Assembly (NCBI RefSeq): GCF_000774145.1
Contig: NZ_KN322985.1
Coordinates: 333,910 to 397,909, forward strand
Source: Pseudomonas mediterranea CFBP 5447
GTDB taxonomy: Bacteria; Pseudomonadota; Gammaproteobacteria; Pseudomonadales; Pseudomonadaceae
Direction of reading: 5' to 3'
Length of the DNA stretch: 64,000 bases
Shown here: positions 52,631 through 63,300 of the stretch, in pieces
Layout: the number at the start of each line of letters is the position of its first letter
How positions within the stretch are numbered: position 1 is the first letter of the stretch
Translations under genes and position numbers: made by a program
The notes under the pieces: model-generated
What the model was told of the DNA's origin: nothing
The model's database searches: none
Seen by the model: only the letters and a program-made list of their open reading frames with translations

Positions 52631-53185
52631 ATGCTGAAAAAGATCGCCCTCGCCGCCGGCTCTGTTCTGTTTGCCGCCAACCTGATGGCCGCACCTGCCC
52701 CCCACGTGCTGCTGGACACCACCAACGGCCAGATCGAAATCGAACTGGACCCGGTCAAGGCGCCCATCAGTACCAAGAACTTCCTTGAGTACGTGGACAG
52801 CGGTTTCTACAACAACACGATTTTCCACCGCGTGATCCCGGGCTTCATGGCCCAGGGCGGCGGCTTCACCCAGCAGATGCAACAAAAAGACACCAAGGCA
52901 CCGATCAAGAACGAAGCCAGCAACGGCTTGCACAACGTTCGCGGCACCTTGTCGATGGCCCGCACTTCCGATCCGAACTCGGCCACCAGCCAGTTCTTCA
53001 TCAACGTGGCCGACAACGCATTCCTCGACCCGGGCCGTGACGCCGGTTACGCCGTGTTCGCCAAAGTGGTCAAGGGCATGGATGTCGTGGACATCATCGT
53101 CAACTCCCAGACCACCACCAAGCAAGGCATGCAAAACGTGCCGATCGACCCTGTGATCATCAAGTCGGCCAAGCGCATCGACTGA
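52631..53185 (+). CDS. ppiA: Periplasmic peptidyl-prolyl cis-trans isomerase (cyclophilin A)
   Basis: This 184-aa cyclophilin has a signal peptide ending at NLMA. The cyclophilin core contains [50 protein letters not shown] (Arg of FHRV catalytic), then [40 protein letters not shown] and [15 protein letters not shown]. It speeds proline isomerisation in periplasmic protein folding. It follows the hydrolase gene by 4 nt and precedes an ABC exporter gene by 82 nt. Confidence 0.94.
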   Translation: MLKKIALAAGSVLFAANLMAAPAPHVLLDTTNGQIEIELDPVKAPISTKNFLEYVDSGFYNNTIFHRVIPGFMAQGGGFTQQMQQKDTKAPIKNEASNGLHNVRGTLSMARTSDPNSATSQFFINVADNAFLDPGRDAGYAVFAKVVKGMDVVDIIVNSQTTTKQGMQNVPIDPVIIKSAKRID

Positions 53186-53267
53186 AGGTACAGGGCAAGC
53201 CTGAGCGGCGACGGCGATCCCGTGCCGCTCACAGCAAAAAAGGAGAGCCCTGCCCGGGCTGTTTACC

Positions 53268-55100
<1,833 letters not shown>

Positions 55101-55118
55101 AACCTGACTCAACCACCT

Positions 55119-55146
55119 GTGGCGAGGGAGCTTGCTCCCTCGCCAC
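55119..55146. repeat. Collapsed family B REP-like palindrome
   Basis: GTGGCGAGGGAGC directly faces GCTCCCTCGCCAC, with the whole spacer and CGCTGGG parts missing. It sits between convergent genes and could act as a terminator hairpin. Confidence 0.8.
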
Positions 55147-55169
55147 AGGTGAGGGTACCAGCCAGAACA

Positions 55170-56294
55170 TCAACACTGCCGATACGGCAACGCCGTCCTC
55201 GCCTCCTCGGCATACGCCAACACCCCCTCCTGTTCCCGGTTGAGGAAATCCGCCACCGCCGCTTTCAACCCGGGATGGCGCAGGTAATGCCACGACCGGG
55301 TAATCACCGGTTCGAAACCGCGAATGAGTTTGTGCTCGCCCTGGGCGCCGGCATCGAATCGCTGCAAGCCTTGGGCGATCGCGTAGTCCATGCCCTGGTA
55401 GAAACAGGTCTCGAAGTGCAGGCGGTCGAACTCTGCCAGGCAGCCCCAGTAACGCCCGTAGAAACTGTCGCCACCAACCAGGCTGAACGCCATCGCCACC
55501 GGCCGCGATCCTTGCCTGGCCAGCACCACGCGGATGGCCTCGGGCATGCGTTCGGCCAGCAGGCTGAAAAATTCCCGGGTCAGGTACGGTGCTTGTCGGC
55601 GTACAGCGTAGGTATTGGCGTAGCAGGCATAGACGAAATCCCACTGCGCCTCGTCCAGTTGATGCCCCTCGAACCATTCGAAGTCGATACCCTGCCCCGC
55701 CACCTGTTCGCGCTCCTTGCGCATCTGCTTGCGCTTGCGGGAACTGAGTGCGTCGAGAAAATCCTGGAAGTCCCGATAGTCGCGATTGTGCCAGTGGTAC
55801 TGGCAGCCGATCCGCTGCAGCCACCCCTCTTGCGCGGCCAGTGCCGTGTCGGTGAAGGGATCCGTAAAGTTGATGTGGGCACTGGAAAGCCCTTCGATTT
55901 CCAGGTAGCCCGGCAAACTCTTGAGCAACTCGAAACCATCATCGACCGAGGCCGCCAGTAGACGCGGTCCGCTGACCGGACTGAACGGCACAGCGGTCAG
56001 CAGCTTCGGGTAATAGTCGATGCCAGCACGCGCGCAAGCGTCCGCCCAGCCATGATCGAATACGTACTCACCGTAGGAATGCCACTTGCGATAGCTGGGC
56101 AGCGCGGCGATCAGCCGGTCACCGTCCATGTGCAACAAATGCTCGGACTGCCATCCGGAATGCGGGCCGACACTGCCGCTGTCCTCCAACGCGCTGAGGA
56201 AGGCGTGGCGCAGAAACGGCTGGCGTTCCAGTACCAGGGCATCCCAGGTGCGTGGCGCTATTTCAGACAGTCTGTGCAGGCGCTGCAACGGCAT
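55170..56294 (-). CDS. FemAB-like GNAT protein (DUF482 family)
   Basis: This 374-aa cytoplasmic protein has the peptidoglycan biosynthesis/recognition (DUF482) layout: a start LSEIAPRTWDALVLERQPFLRHAFLSALEDSGSVGPHSGWQSEHLL, WQPYHWHNRDYRDFQDFL-like central motifs (here CQYHWHNRDYRDFQDFLDALSSRKRKQMRKERE) and YCRYWG-like FYGRYWGCLAEFDRLHFETCFYQGMDYAI. FemAB-type folds add amino acids using aminoacyl-tRNA or acyl donors; the reaction of DUF482 proteins is not established. It is divergent from the porin gene. Confidence 0.85.
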   Translation of the reverse strand: MPLQRLHRLSEIAPRTWDALVLERQPFLRHAFLSALEDSGSVGPHSGWQSEHLLHMDGDRLIAALPSYRKWHSYGEYVFDHGWADACARAGIDYYPKLLTAVPFSPVSGPRLLAASVDDGFELLKSLPGYLEIEGLSSAHINFTDPFTDTALAAQEGWLQRIGCQYHWHNRDYRDFQDFLDALSSRKRKQMRKEREQVAGQGIDFEWFEGHQLDEAQWDFVYACYANTYAVRRQAPYLTREFFSLLAERMPEAIRVVLARQGSRPVAMAFSLVGGDSFYGRYWGCLAEFDRLHFETCFYQGMDYAIAQGLQRFDAGAQGEHKLIRGFEPVITRSWHYLRHPGLKAAVADFLNREQEGVLAYAEEARTALPYRQC

Positions 56295-56573
56295 CGATTC
56301 CTCTCCACTCGGCGATTCAGAGCGTCGCCAGTATCGCTTATCGCCATGAGTTCCACACCCTGCGGTGTCGACAAGCGCTGTTCAGCAGCGTTCGGATAGA
56401 AACTGAATCGTCACTGATGTGCCACTACATTGCCACTGCACTGTAATAAACCATCGCGATACTGGCGCCTGTTTTTAGAGCGCCGGGTTCTAACCCGGTC
56501 ACTGTTTCCGCCCTTCAACGGTCGGTTGTGCCCTGGATGATCCGCTCATCCTCTCTCATCTTCGGAGATTGAT

Positions 56574-57890
56574 ATGCGTCTTGCTTCCACGAAAACTGCG
56601 GCGGCCCTGTGTGGCGGTCTGCTGCTGGCCATGAGTGTACCGGCCAGCGCCGCAGTCGACGCCAAATTGCTCGACATGCTCAAGGCCAATGGTTCGATTA
56701 CCACCGCGCAGTACGCCGAACTGCAAGCCGAACTGGCACGGGATCAAAAGGAGCAGCAAATCGCTCGCCAGGCGCAGCAAGAGACCAACGAACAGATCGC
56801 CGCGACTGCGAAGAAAACCAACGAGCTGAGCTCCTTCGACCAGAAACTGGCTTGGGCGGCCAAGACCCAGTTCAAAGGTGACGTGCGCTTCCGTCAGGAA
56901 ACCGTGAAGAACGATGGCGTCTCGAACACCGGTGACCAGGACCGCCAACGTATCCGCGTTCGCCTGGGTGCCTACAGCGAAATCAACCCGCAAGTGGACA
57001 CCGGCATCCGCATCGCCACCGGCAGCGACAACGATTCGCGCTCCACCAACCAGAGCCTGGACAACAACTTCACCAAGAAAGACCTGTGGCTGGACCAGGG
57101 CTACGTCGACTACCACCCGGACGCCATCAAGAACCTGCACCTCGTGGGCGGCAAGATGCCACAGCAATGGGTGAGCATGGGCGACATCATCTGGGATAGC
57201 GACATCAGCCCGGAAGGTCTGTCGGCCTCCTACAAATACCCGCTGGGCGCCGGCACCGAGCTGTTCGGCAGCGCCGGCCACTACACCCTCAAGGACAACG
57301 TCGACGGCGAAGGCAAACAGTTCCGCCACGACCTGCGCCTGTACGCAGGCCAGTTGGGCGCCCGCTTCGCGATCACCGACAATCTGAAAATGACCCTGGG
57401 CGGCAGCATCTACGCCTACGACAACGACAATGACATCAGCAACACCTGCTCGGCCAACACCTGCCGCCTGGCCATCAACGGCAACAGCGCGAACGAACAG
57501 TTCAAGCTGTACGAAGGCTTTGGCCAACTCGACATCGGCGGCCTGCCCATGCCGCTGTCGCTGTACGGTCAGGTGGTCAACAACAAGGACGCCAGCAACG
57601 ACCAGGACATGGGCTGGCTGGTGGGTGCCAAGACCAAGGTCTTCGGCTTCGGCCTGGACTACAACTATCGCGACGTACAGCGTAACGCCGTGGTCGGTGC
57701 CTTCACCGACTCCGACTTCGCCAACGGTTTCACCGGTTCCCGTGGCAGCAAGCTGAAAGCTAGCTACGAACTGGACAAGAACTTCTCGCTCGGCGCGACG
57801 TACTTCATGGCCGACTCCGACTACACCAACGCCACGCTGAAGGACTCGAAGATCAACACCCTGCAACTGGATGCCGAAGCCAAGTTCTGA
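56574..57890 (+). CDS. Putative porin
   Basis: This 438-aa outer-membrane protein has a signal peptide ending at PASA. A short N-terminal helical region (VDAKLLDMLKANGSITTAQYAELQAELARDQKEQQ) and a coiled coil come before the barrel. Beta-barrel strands start at FKGDVRFRQETVK and end in LQLDAEAKF with terminal Phe. A Cys pair in SNTCSANTCRL may stabilise a loop. It matches the family named putative porin in pseudomonads. GGAGA lies 7 nt upstream of the ATG, and a perfect terminator follows. It is likely to be abundantly expressed; the substrate is unknown. Confidence 0.87.
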   Translation: MRLASTKTAAALCGGLLLAMSVPASAAVDAKLLDMLKANGSITTAQYAELQAELARDQKEQQIARQAQQETNEQIAATAKKTNELSSFDQKLAWAAKTQFKGDVRFRQETVKNDGVSNTGDQDRQRIRVRLGAYSEINPQVDTGIRIATGSDNDSRSTNQSLDNNFTKKDLWLDQGYVDYHPDAIKNLHLVGGKMPQQWVSMGDIIWDSDISPEGLSASYKYPLGAGTELFGSAGHYTLKDNVDGEGKQFRHDLRLYAGQLGARFAITDNLKMTLGGSIYAYDNDNDISNTCSANTCRLAINGNSANEQFKLYEGFGQLDIGGLPMPLSLYGQVVNNKDASNDQDMGWLVGAKTKVFGFGLDYNYRDVQRNAVVGAFTDSDFANGFTGSRGSKLKASYELDKNFSLGATYFMADSDYTNATLKDSKINTLQLDAEAKF

Positions 57891-57937
57891 TCACCGCCTC
57901 ACGACTCGGGCAAGGACGCCCGACGCGCATCTTTTAG

Positions 57938-57987
57938 CCTGGCGTTGCTGCATCGGTCCCACCGGTTCAGCAACGCCAGGTTTTTTT
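57938..57987 (+). terminator. Strong rho-independent terminator of the porin gene
   Basis: CCTGGCGTTGCTG and CAGCAACGCCAGG form a perfect 13-bp stem with a 17-nt loop, followed by seven T. Confidence 0.95.
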
Positions 57988-58007
57988 GCATATTCAGCCG
58001 TCTCCCT

Positions 58008-58048
58008 GTGGGAGCGAGCCTGCGAGCCGGCTCGCGGCTCGCTCCCAC
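58008..58048. repeat. Variant family A REP-like palindrome
   Basis: GTGGGAGCGAGCC and GGCTCGCTCCCAC arms enclose a GC-rich centre TGCGAGCCGGCTCGC instead of the usual CTGCTCGCGAT. It looks like a fusion of two half-units. Confidence 0.75.
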
Positions 58049-58070
58049 AGGGGTTATGGCGATTCAAGGT

Positions 58071-58307
58071 TCAACGCGAATGCCGGCGGCGCTCGGCGGC
58101 AAGCTTCTCGGCGAGGTGATCCAGGTCTGGGACGGGCGGTTCGGGAAGCTTTCTGAGGGTGGCCTGCATCAGCTTCATCTGGCGGATGAAACGTCGGCAG
58201 TTGGGGCAGAACACCAGGTGATGGCGCACCATCATGCGTTCGCGAAAGCTCAGCTGGCCGTCGAGATAATCGCTGGAGCGTGCCACTTGTTCCTTGCAGG
58301 TCAGCAT
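58071..58307 (-). CDS. Zinc-finger anti-sigma factor (zf-HC2)
   Basis: This 78-aa protein has the ZAS motif H-x3-C-x2-C in HHLVFCPNCRRFIRQ after a helix (CKEQVARSSDYLDGQLSFRERMMVR). It ends in a helical tail, without a membrane segment. Such proteins bind ECF sigma factors and often release them in response to redox or metal stress. Its start overlaps the end of the sigma gene by 7 nt, so translation is coupled. Confidence 0.9.
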   Translation of the reverse strand: MLTCKEQVARSSDYLDGQLSFRERMMVRHHLVFCPNCRRFIRQMKLMQATLRKLPEPPVPDLDHLAEKLAAERRRHSR

Positions 58308-58912
58308 TCGCCGGTCTCCTCGAAATGTTCCACGGTCGCGAAGACCTTCAGGCGGGCGCGATGCAACAGCACGCGTACGTTAGAGAGCGAGATGTCCAGA
58401 AGGTTACAGATTTCTTCCAGCTCCAACCCCTGGCGTTCGCGCAAGGTCAGCACGCTGCCTTGCAGTTCCGACAGACTGAGCAGCGTGTGCTCGAGGCAAT
58501 CGCGTAATTCGCTCTCCGTCAGCAGCGCTTCCGGCGTGTCCTGGTGCCAGGCGAACGGCGCCAGCAGCCAGTGGCCATCGGCGGCGAAGCGATCATCGCC
58601 CAGCGTGCCATGGGGCGCCGGCAGATCGTCGAGCAATACCTCGCGACGGTTCTGCTTGTAGCGTCCCTTGGCAGCGTTGGCAGTGATGGTCAACAGCCAG
58701 GTCTTGAGGCTGGAACGGCCCTGGAAACCACCGAGGTTGCGCACCACCGACAGCCAGGCGTCCTGCACCACTTCGTCGGCATGACGGCTGCCGACGATGG
58801 CATAGGCGACCGCGCGCATCGGGCTCTGGTAGGTGCTGACCAACTCCTTGTAGGCGCGCTGCTCCCCCGCCAGCAGGCGTTGGAGCAGTTGAGTGTCGTT
58901 GGTGATGGTCAT
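58301..58912 (-). CDS. ECF-type RNA polymerase sigma factor
   Basis: This 203-aa sigma factor of the extracytoplasmic-function group has region 2 (AYKELVSTYQSPMRAVAYAIVGSRHADEVVQDAWLSVVRNLGGFQGRSSLKTWLLTITANAAK) and region 4 (LLSLSELQGSVLTLRERQGLELEEICNLLDISLSNVRVLLHRARLKV). The linker between them is longer than usual (about 45 residues). It lies 4 nt after the ketoacyl synthase gene and overlaps the anti-sigma gene. PA3285 in P. aeruginosa holds the corresponding place next to PA3286. The regulon is unknown. Confidence 0.9.
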   Translation of the reverse strand: MTITNDTQLLQRLLAGEQRAYKELVSTYQSPMRAVAYAIVGSRHADEVVQDAWLSVVRNLGGFQGRSSLKTWLLTITANAAKGRYKQNRREVLLDDLPAPHGTLGDDRFAADGHWLLAPFAWHQDTPEALLTESELRDCLEHTLLSLSELQGSVLTLRERQGLELEEICNLLDISLSNVRVLLHRARLKVFATVEHFEETGEC

Positions 58913-58916
58913 TCAA

Positions 58917-60038
58917 TCAATGCTTGCGCAGAATCACGCTGCCAATCGAATACCCCGCCCCAAACGAACTGAGCACCGCGACCGAGCCACTGGGCAGATC
59001 ATCCTGGTTCAGGTGGAACGAAATGACCGAACCGGCCGAGCTGGTGTTGGCGTAGCGGTCGAGGATCACCGGGGCATCCTCTTCGGTGGCCTCCCGTCCC
59101 AGCAGCTTGCGCACGATCAGGTGGTTCATGCTCAGGTTGGCCTGGTGCAGCCAGAAGCGCTTCACCTGCTCGACATTCAACTGGTTTTCTTGCAGATGAG
59201 CGCCAATCAGCTCGGCCACCATCGGGCACACGTCACGGAACACCTTGCGGCCTTCCTGGACGAACAGCTTGTCACGAGTGCCGATGCCCTCTTCCGCGGC
59301 GCGGTTGAGGAAGCCGAAGTTGTTGCGGATGTTGTTGGAGAACTTGGTGAGCAGCTTGGTGCTGACCACGTCGAACTGGTACGGCGAAGTCGCCAGGTCC
59401 GCTCGCTCGATGATCACGGCGGTGGCCGCGTCGCCGAAGATGAAGTGGCTGTCGCGGTCGCGGAAGTTCAGGTGACCGGTGCACACTTCGGGGTTGACCA
59501 TCAGGATCGCCCGGGCCTGGCCCAGTTGCACGCTGTTGGCCGCGGCCTGGATGCCGAACGTCGCCGAGGAGCAGGCCACGTTCATGTCGAAACCGAAACC
59601 TTCGATGCCCAGGGCTTCCTGGACTTCGATGGCGATGGCCGGGTAGGCACGCTGCAGGTTGGAGCAGGCGACGATCACCCCGTCGATGTCGGCGGCGGTA
59701 CGGCCGGCACGCTCCAGCGCTTGTTTCGCGGCACCGACGGCCATTTCGCAAAGTACCGACCATTGCTCATTGGAGCGCTCGGGCAGGCGTGGGGTCATGC
59801 GTTGCGGGTCGAGGATACCGTCCTTGTCCATGACGAAGCGGCTCTTGATGCCGGAGGCCTTTTCGATGAACGCCGCGCTGGATTCGGTCAACGCCTCGGC
59901 TTCACCGCGCTCGATGGCGTCGGCGTTGTCGGCATTGAACTGGGCGACGTAGGTGTTGAAGGATTGCACCAGCTCTTCATTGGAAATGCTGTTGGCCGGG
60001 GTATACAGGCCGGTGCCACTGATGACGACGTTATGCAT
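58917..60038 (-). CDS. Beta-ketoacyl-ACP synthase III (PA3286 type)
   Basis: This 373-aa FabH-like condensing enzyme has catalytic Cys156 in MNVACSSATFGIQAA, His in WLHQANLSMN and Asn in DRYANTSSAGS. It is longer than E. coli FabH (317 aa), with an insertion at residues 35-90. In P. aeruginosa, PA3286 was reported to condense medium-chain acyl-CoA from beta-oxidation with malonyl-ACP and so feed fatty acid synthesis. The same role is likely here. ATG 60038 is the family start; an upstream in-frame codon at 60089 is unsupported. It is the first gene of an operon with a sigma factor and its anti-sigma factor. Confidence 0.88.
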   Translation of the reverse strand: MHNVVISGTGLYTPANSISNEELVQSFNTYVAQFNADNADAIERGEAEALTESSAAFIEKASGIKSRFVMDKDGILDPQRMTPRLPERSNEQWSVLCEMAVGAAKQALERAGRTAADIDGVIVACSNLQRAYPAIAIEVQEALGIEGFGFDMNVACSSATFGIQAAANSVQLGQARAILMVNPEVCTGHLNFRDRDSHFIFGDAATAVIIERADLATSPYQFDVVSTKLLTKFSNNIRNNFGFLNRAAEEGIGTRDKLFVQEGRKVFRDVCPMVAELIGAHLQENQLNVEQVKRFWLHQANLSMNHLIVRKLLGREATEEDAPVILDRYANTSSAGSVISFHLNQDDLPSGSVAVLSSFGAGYSIGSVILRKH

Positions 60039-60385
60039 GGTCGTGTCTCTGATCTGTTCAGGCAGAAAGCATTGGTACCGACGTACCAATACGCAAAGGG
60101 TCTTTTCCCATCCTGGGGAAGCAGACCTGGCATCGCTTTATTCCGATCCGCCCGGGGTATTGAAGCTCAAAACCACGGGACCGGCATTTATAGGCGCGAA
60201 GTTTGCCATAAACGCTGGCGTTTGGCCCATTCTCCATAAGCCAAGACACAAAACCCTTGTGGAAGATGCAAGGCCCTGTGGGAGCGAGCCTGCTCGCGAT
60301 AGCGATCTGTCAGTTGATACGGATGTCGACTGACACTGCCTCATCGCGAGCAGGCTCGCTCCCACAAGGGATCAATGGTGCTGCC
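60039..60385. other. Intergenic region between hrpA and the KAS III operon
   Basis: This is 347 bp that must hold the operon promoter on the minus strand. The half next to hrpA is a family A REP pair. The sequence between 60039 and 60150 has GTACCGACGTACC (60073-60085), an imperfect palindrome with GGTAC/GTACC arms that could be an operator. No gene is seen. Confidence 0.45.
60278..60365. repeat. Family A REP-like inverted pair
   Basis: A forward unit starts at 60278 and a reverse unit ends at 60365, about 20 nt after the hrpA stop codon. Confidence 0.85.
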
Positions 60386-63300
60386 TTATGGCTCCACCTG
60401 CCCCCACTGCTTGCCCAGGCGCTTGTCCGAAATCGGCACCTTGGTCCCCAACTGCTGGGCGAACAGCGACACCCGGTATTCCTCCAGCCACCAGCGGTAA
60501 AATTCCAGTTGCGGGTCGCGCTTGCCTTCCTGGGCGTGTTTAGCGGCGCGGGTCTGGTATTGAGCCCAGAGATTCGACAGTTCGCCGCTCCAGACCCGGT
60601 CTTTCTGCACCTGGCTGCCCAGCTTCTCGAAACGCTGCTCGATGGCCTTGAGGTAGCGCGGCAATTCCTTGAGCCATTGATGCGGGGTTTCGCGCACGAA
60701 GCCCGGGTATACCAGATGGCTGAGCTGTTGCTTGATGTCGTTCAGCGCCACGGCCTGGGCCAGGTCGATCTTGCCCTTGAAGCGCTTTTGCAGGCCGTGC
60801 CAGAGCTTGAGGATCTCCAGGGTCAGCTTCGCCAGCCGTTCGGCGTGTTCGGTCCAGCTGCCACGCTTGCGCTCGGCCAGGGACGCCAGCGCCGCACCGT
60901 CACGGGGCAGGCTCGCTTCGCCTTCCAGCACGCAACTGTCGAGACTGACCAACAGGATGTCTTCCACCAGGCTGTCGATGCGTCCCAGTTCGCGGTAGAG
61001 CAAGCCCAGTTCCGTCAGCCCCGGCAACTTGCCCCGCAGGAACTTGGCCGACTCCGCCAATTGCTGCATCAACAACCGCTGCAAGGCGCGGCGATGCTGG
61101 AACTCGGCTTCGGCCGGGGTCGGGAAACGCCCTTCCTTGACCACGCCGCCCTCTTCCACCAGCGCCGGATACACCGTCATCGACAACCCGGCGATCTTCT
61201 GCTGGGTCTTTTCCGCCACCGGCGCGAAGACTTTGGCTTCCACCGGCGCTTGGCTTTTCGCGGTTTGCGGCACGGCCAAGGCAGCCTGGCTGGCTTCGGC
61301 AAAGCGCGCGGTCAGCTCGGCCAGGTCGCGCCCCTCGCCAAGGAACTTGCCCTGACCGTCGACGATTTCCAGGTTCATGCGCAGGTGGCCTTCCACTTGC
61401 TGCGCCGCTTCGGCCCAGGCTTCGTCGCTGACCCGCGCACCGGTCATGCGCAGCAGCTCGCGGCCCAGGGATTGCGGCAACGAACCTTCGGCGAAGATGA
61501 TCCGTTGCAGCGCTGCCTTGACGAAGTCCGGCACCGGCACGAAGTTCTTGCGCAAGGCCTTGGGCAGGTTGCGTACCAGGGCAATGCACTTGGCCTCGAT
61601 CATGCCGGGCACCAGCCATTCCAGGCGCTCCGGCGGCAGCATCGGCAACAGCGGCGCCGGTACCCGCAACGTCACGCCGTCGCGGGGATGGTTGGGCTCG
61701 AAGTGGTAGCTCAGCGGCAATGTCAGGTCGCCGACGCGCAAGGTGTCGGGGAAGTGCGCGGCGGTCACCTCACTGGCCTCGCGCGCCAGCACGTCCTCTT
61801 CGCGCATGATCAACAACTGCGGGTCTTTCTGGCTGTTGATCCGGTACCAGCTGTCGAACGTCGCGGTCTGGTGGATCTCCGCCGGCAACCGTGCATCGTA
61901 GAAGGCAAACAAGGTTTCTTCGTCCGCCAGGATGTCGCGGCGCCGGGCCTTGGCCTCCAGCTCGTCGAGTTGCTCCAGCAATCGGGTATTGGCCGCCAGG
62001 CACTTGGCCTTGGACTGGATCTCGCCACGCACCAGGGCTTCGCGGATGAACAGCTCGCGCGACACCACCGGGTCCACCGGCCCGTAATGCACCGGCCGAC
62101 GGCCGACCACGATCAGCCCGAACAGGGTGATCTGTTCATACGCCACCACCTGTCCGCGCTTCTTCTCCCAATGGGGTTCGAAGTGGTTCTTCTTGATCAA
62201 GTGGCCGGCCAGCGGTTCGATCCAGTCCGGTTCGATCTTGGCGACCATGCGCGCATACAGCTTGGTGGTTTCCACCAGTTCGGCGGTCATCAGCCACTGC
62301 GGCCGCTTCTTGCCCAGCCCCGACGACGGATGGACCCAGAACCGCCGTTGACGGGCGCCCAGGTAGTCGCCGTCTTCGGTTTTCTGGCCGATCTGGCTCA
62401 ACAGGCCCGAGAGCACCGCCTTGTGCAGTTTCGGGTAATCGGCCGGGTCCTTGTTGAGGCTCAACTGCATGTCACGGCAGATCAGGCTCAATTGGCGATG
62501 GGCGTCGCGCCACTCGCGCAGGCGCAGGTAGTTGAGGAAGTTCTTGCGGCACCAGTTGCGCAGCGGGTTGGCGGTCAGGGCCAGGCGCTGCTCTTCGAAA
62601 CCGCGCCACAGGTTGACCAGCCCGGCAAAGTCCGAGTCCGGATCCTTCCATTGGGCGTGGGCCTGGTCGGCAGCCTGTTGACGCTCCGGCGGGCGCTCGC
62701 GCGGGTCCTGGATCGACATGGCACTGGCGACAATCAGCACTTCCTGCAGGCTGCCCAGCTTCGCCGCTTCCAGCAACATGCGGCCCATGCGCGGGTCCAC
62801 CGGCAAGCGCGCCAATTGACGGCCCAACGGGGTCAGTTGACTGTTGCGGTCCACTGCCGACAACTCTTGCAGCAGGTTGAAACCGTCGCTGATGGCCTTG
62901 CCATCCGGCGGCTCGATGAACGGGAAATCGGTGATCTCGCCCAGGCGCAGATGGAGCATCTGCAGGATCACTGCCGCCAGGTTGGTGCGCAGGATCTCGG
63001 GGTCGGTAAATTCCGGCCGGCCAAGGAAATCTTCCTCGCTGTACAGCCGCACGCAGATCCCCGGCTCGACGCGCCCGCAACGCCCCTTGCGCTGGTTGGC
63101 GCTGGCCTGGGAAATGGCTTCGATGGGCAGGCGCTGGACCTTAGCGCGATAGCTGTAGCGGCTGATCCGCGCGGTGCCGCTGTCGATCACGTAGCGGATG
63201 CCCGGCACGGTGAGCGAGGTTTCGGCGACGTTGGTGGCCAGCACCACGCGACGGCCCGGGTGGGACTGGAAGATCCGCTGCTGTTCGGCCGGGGACAGTC

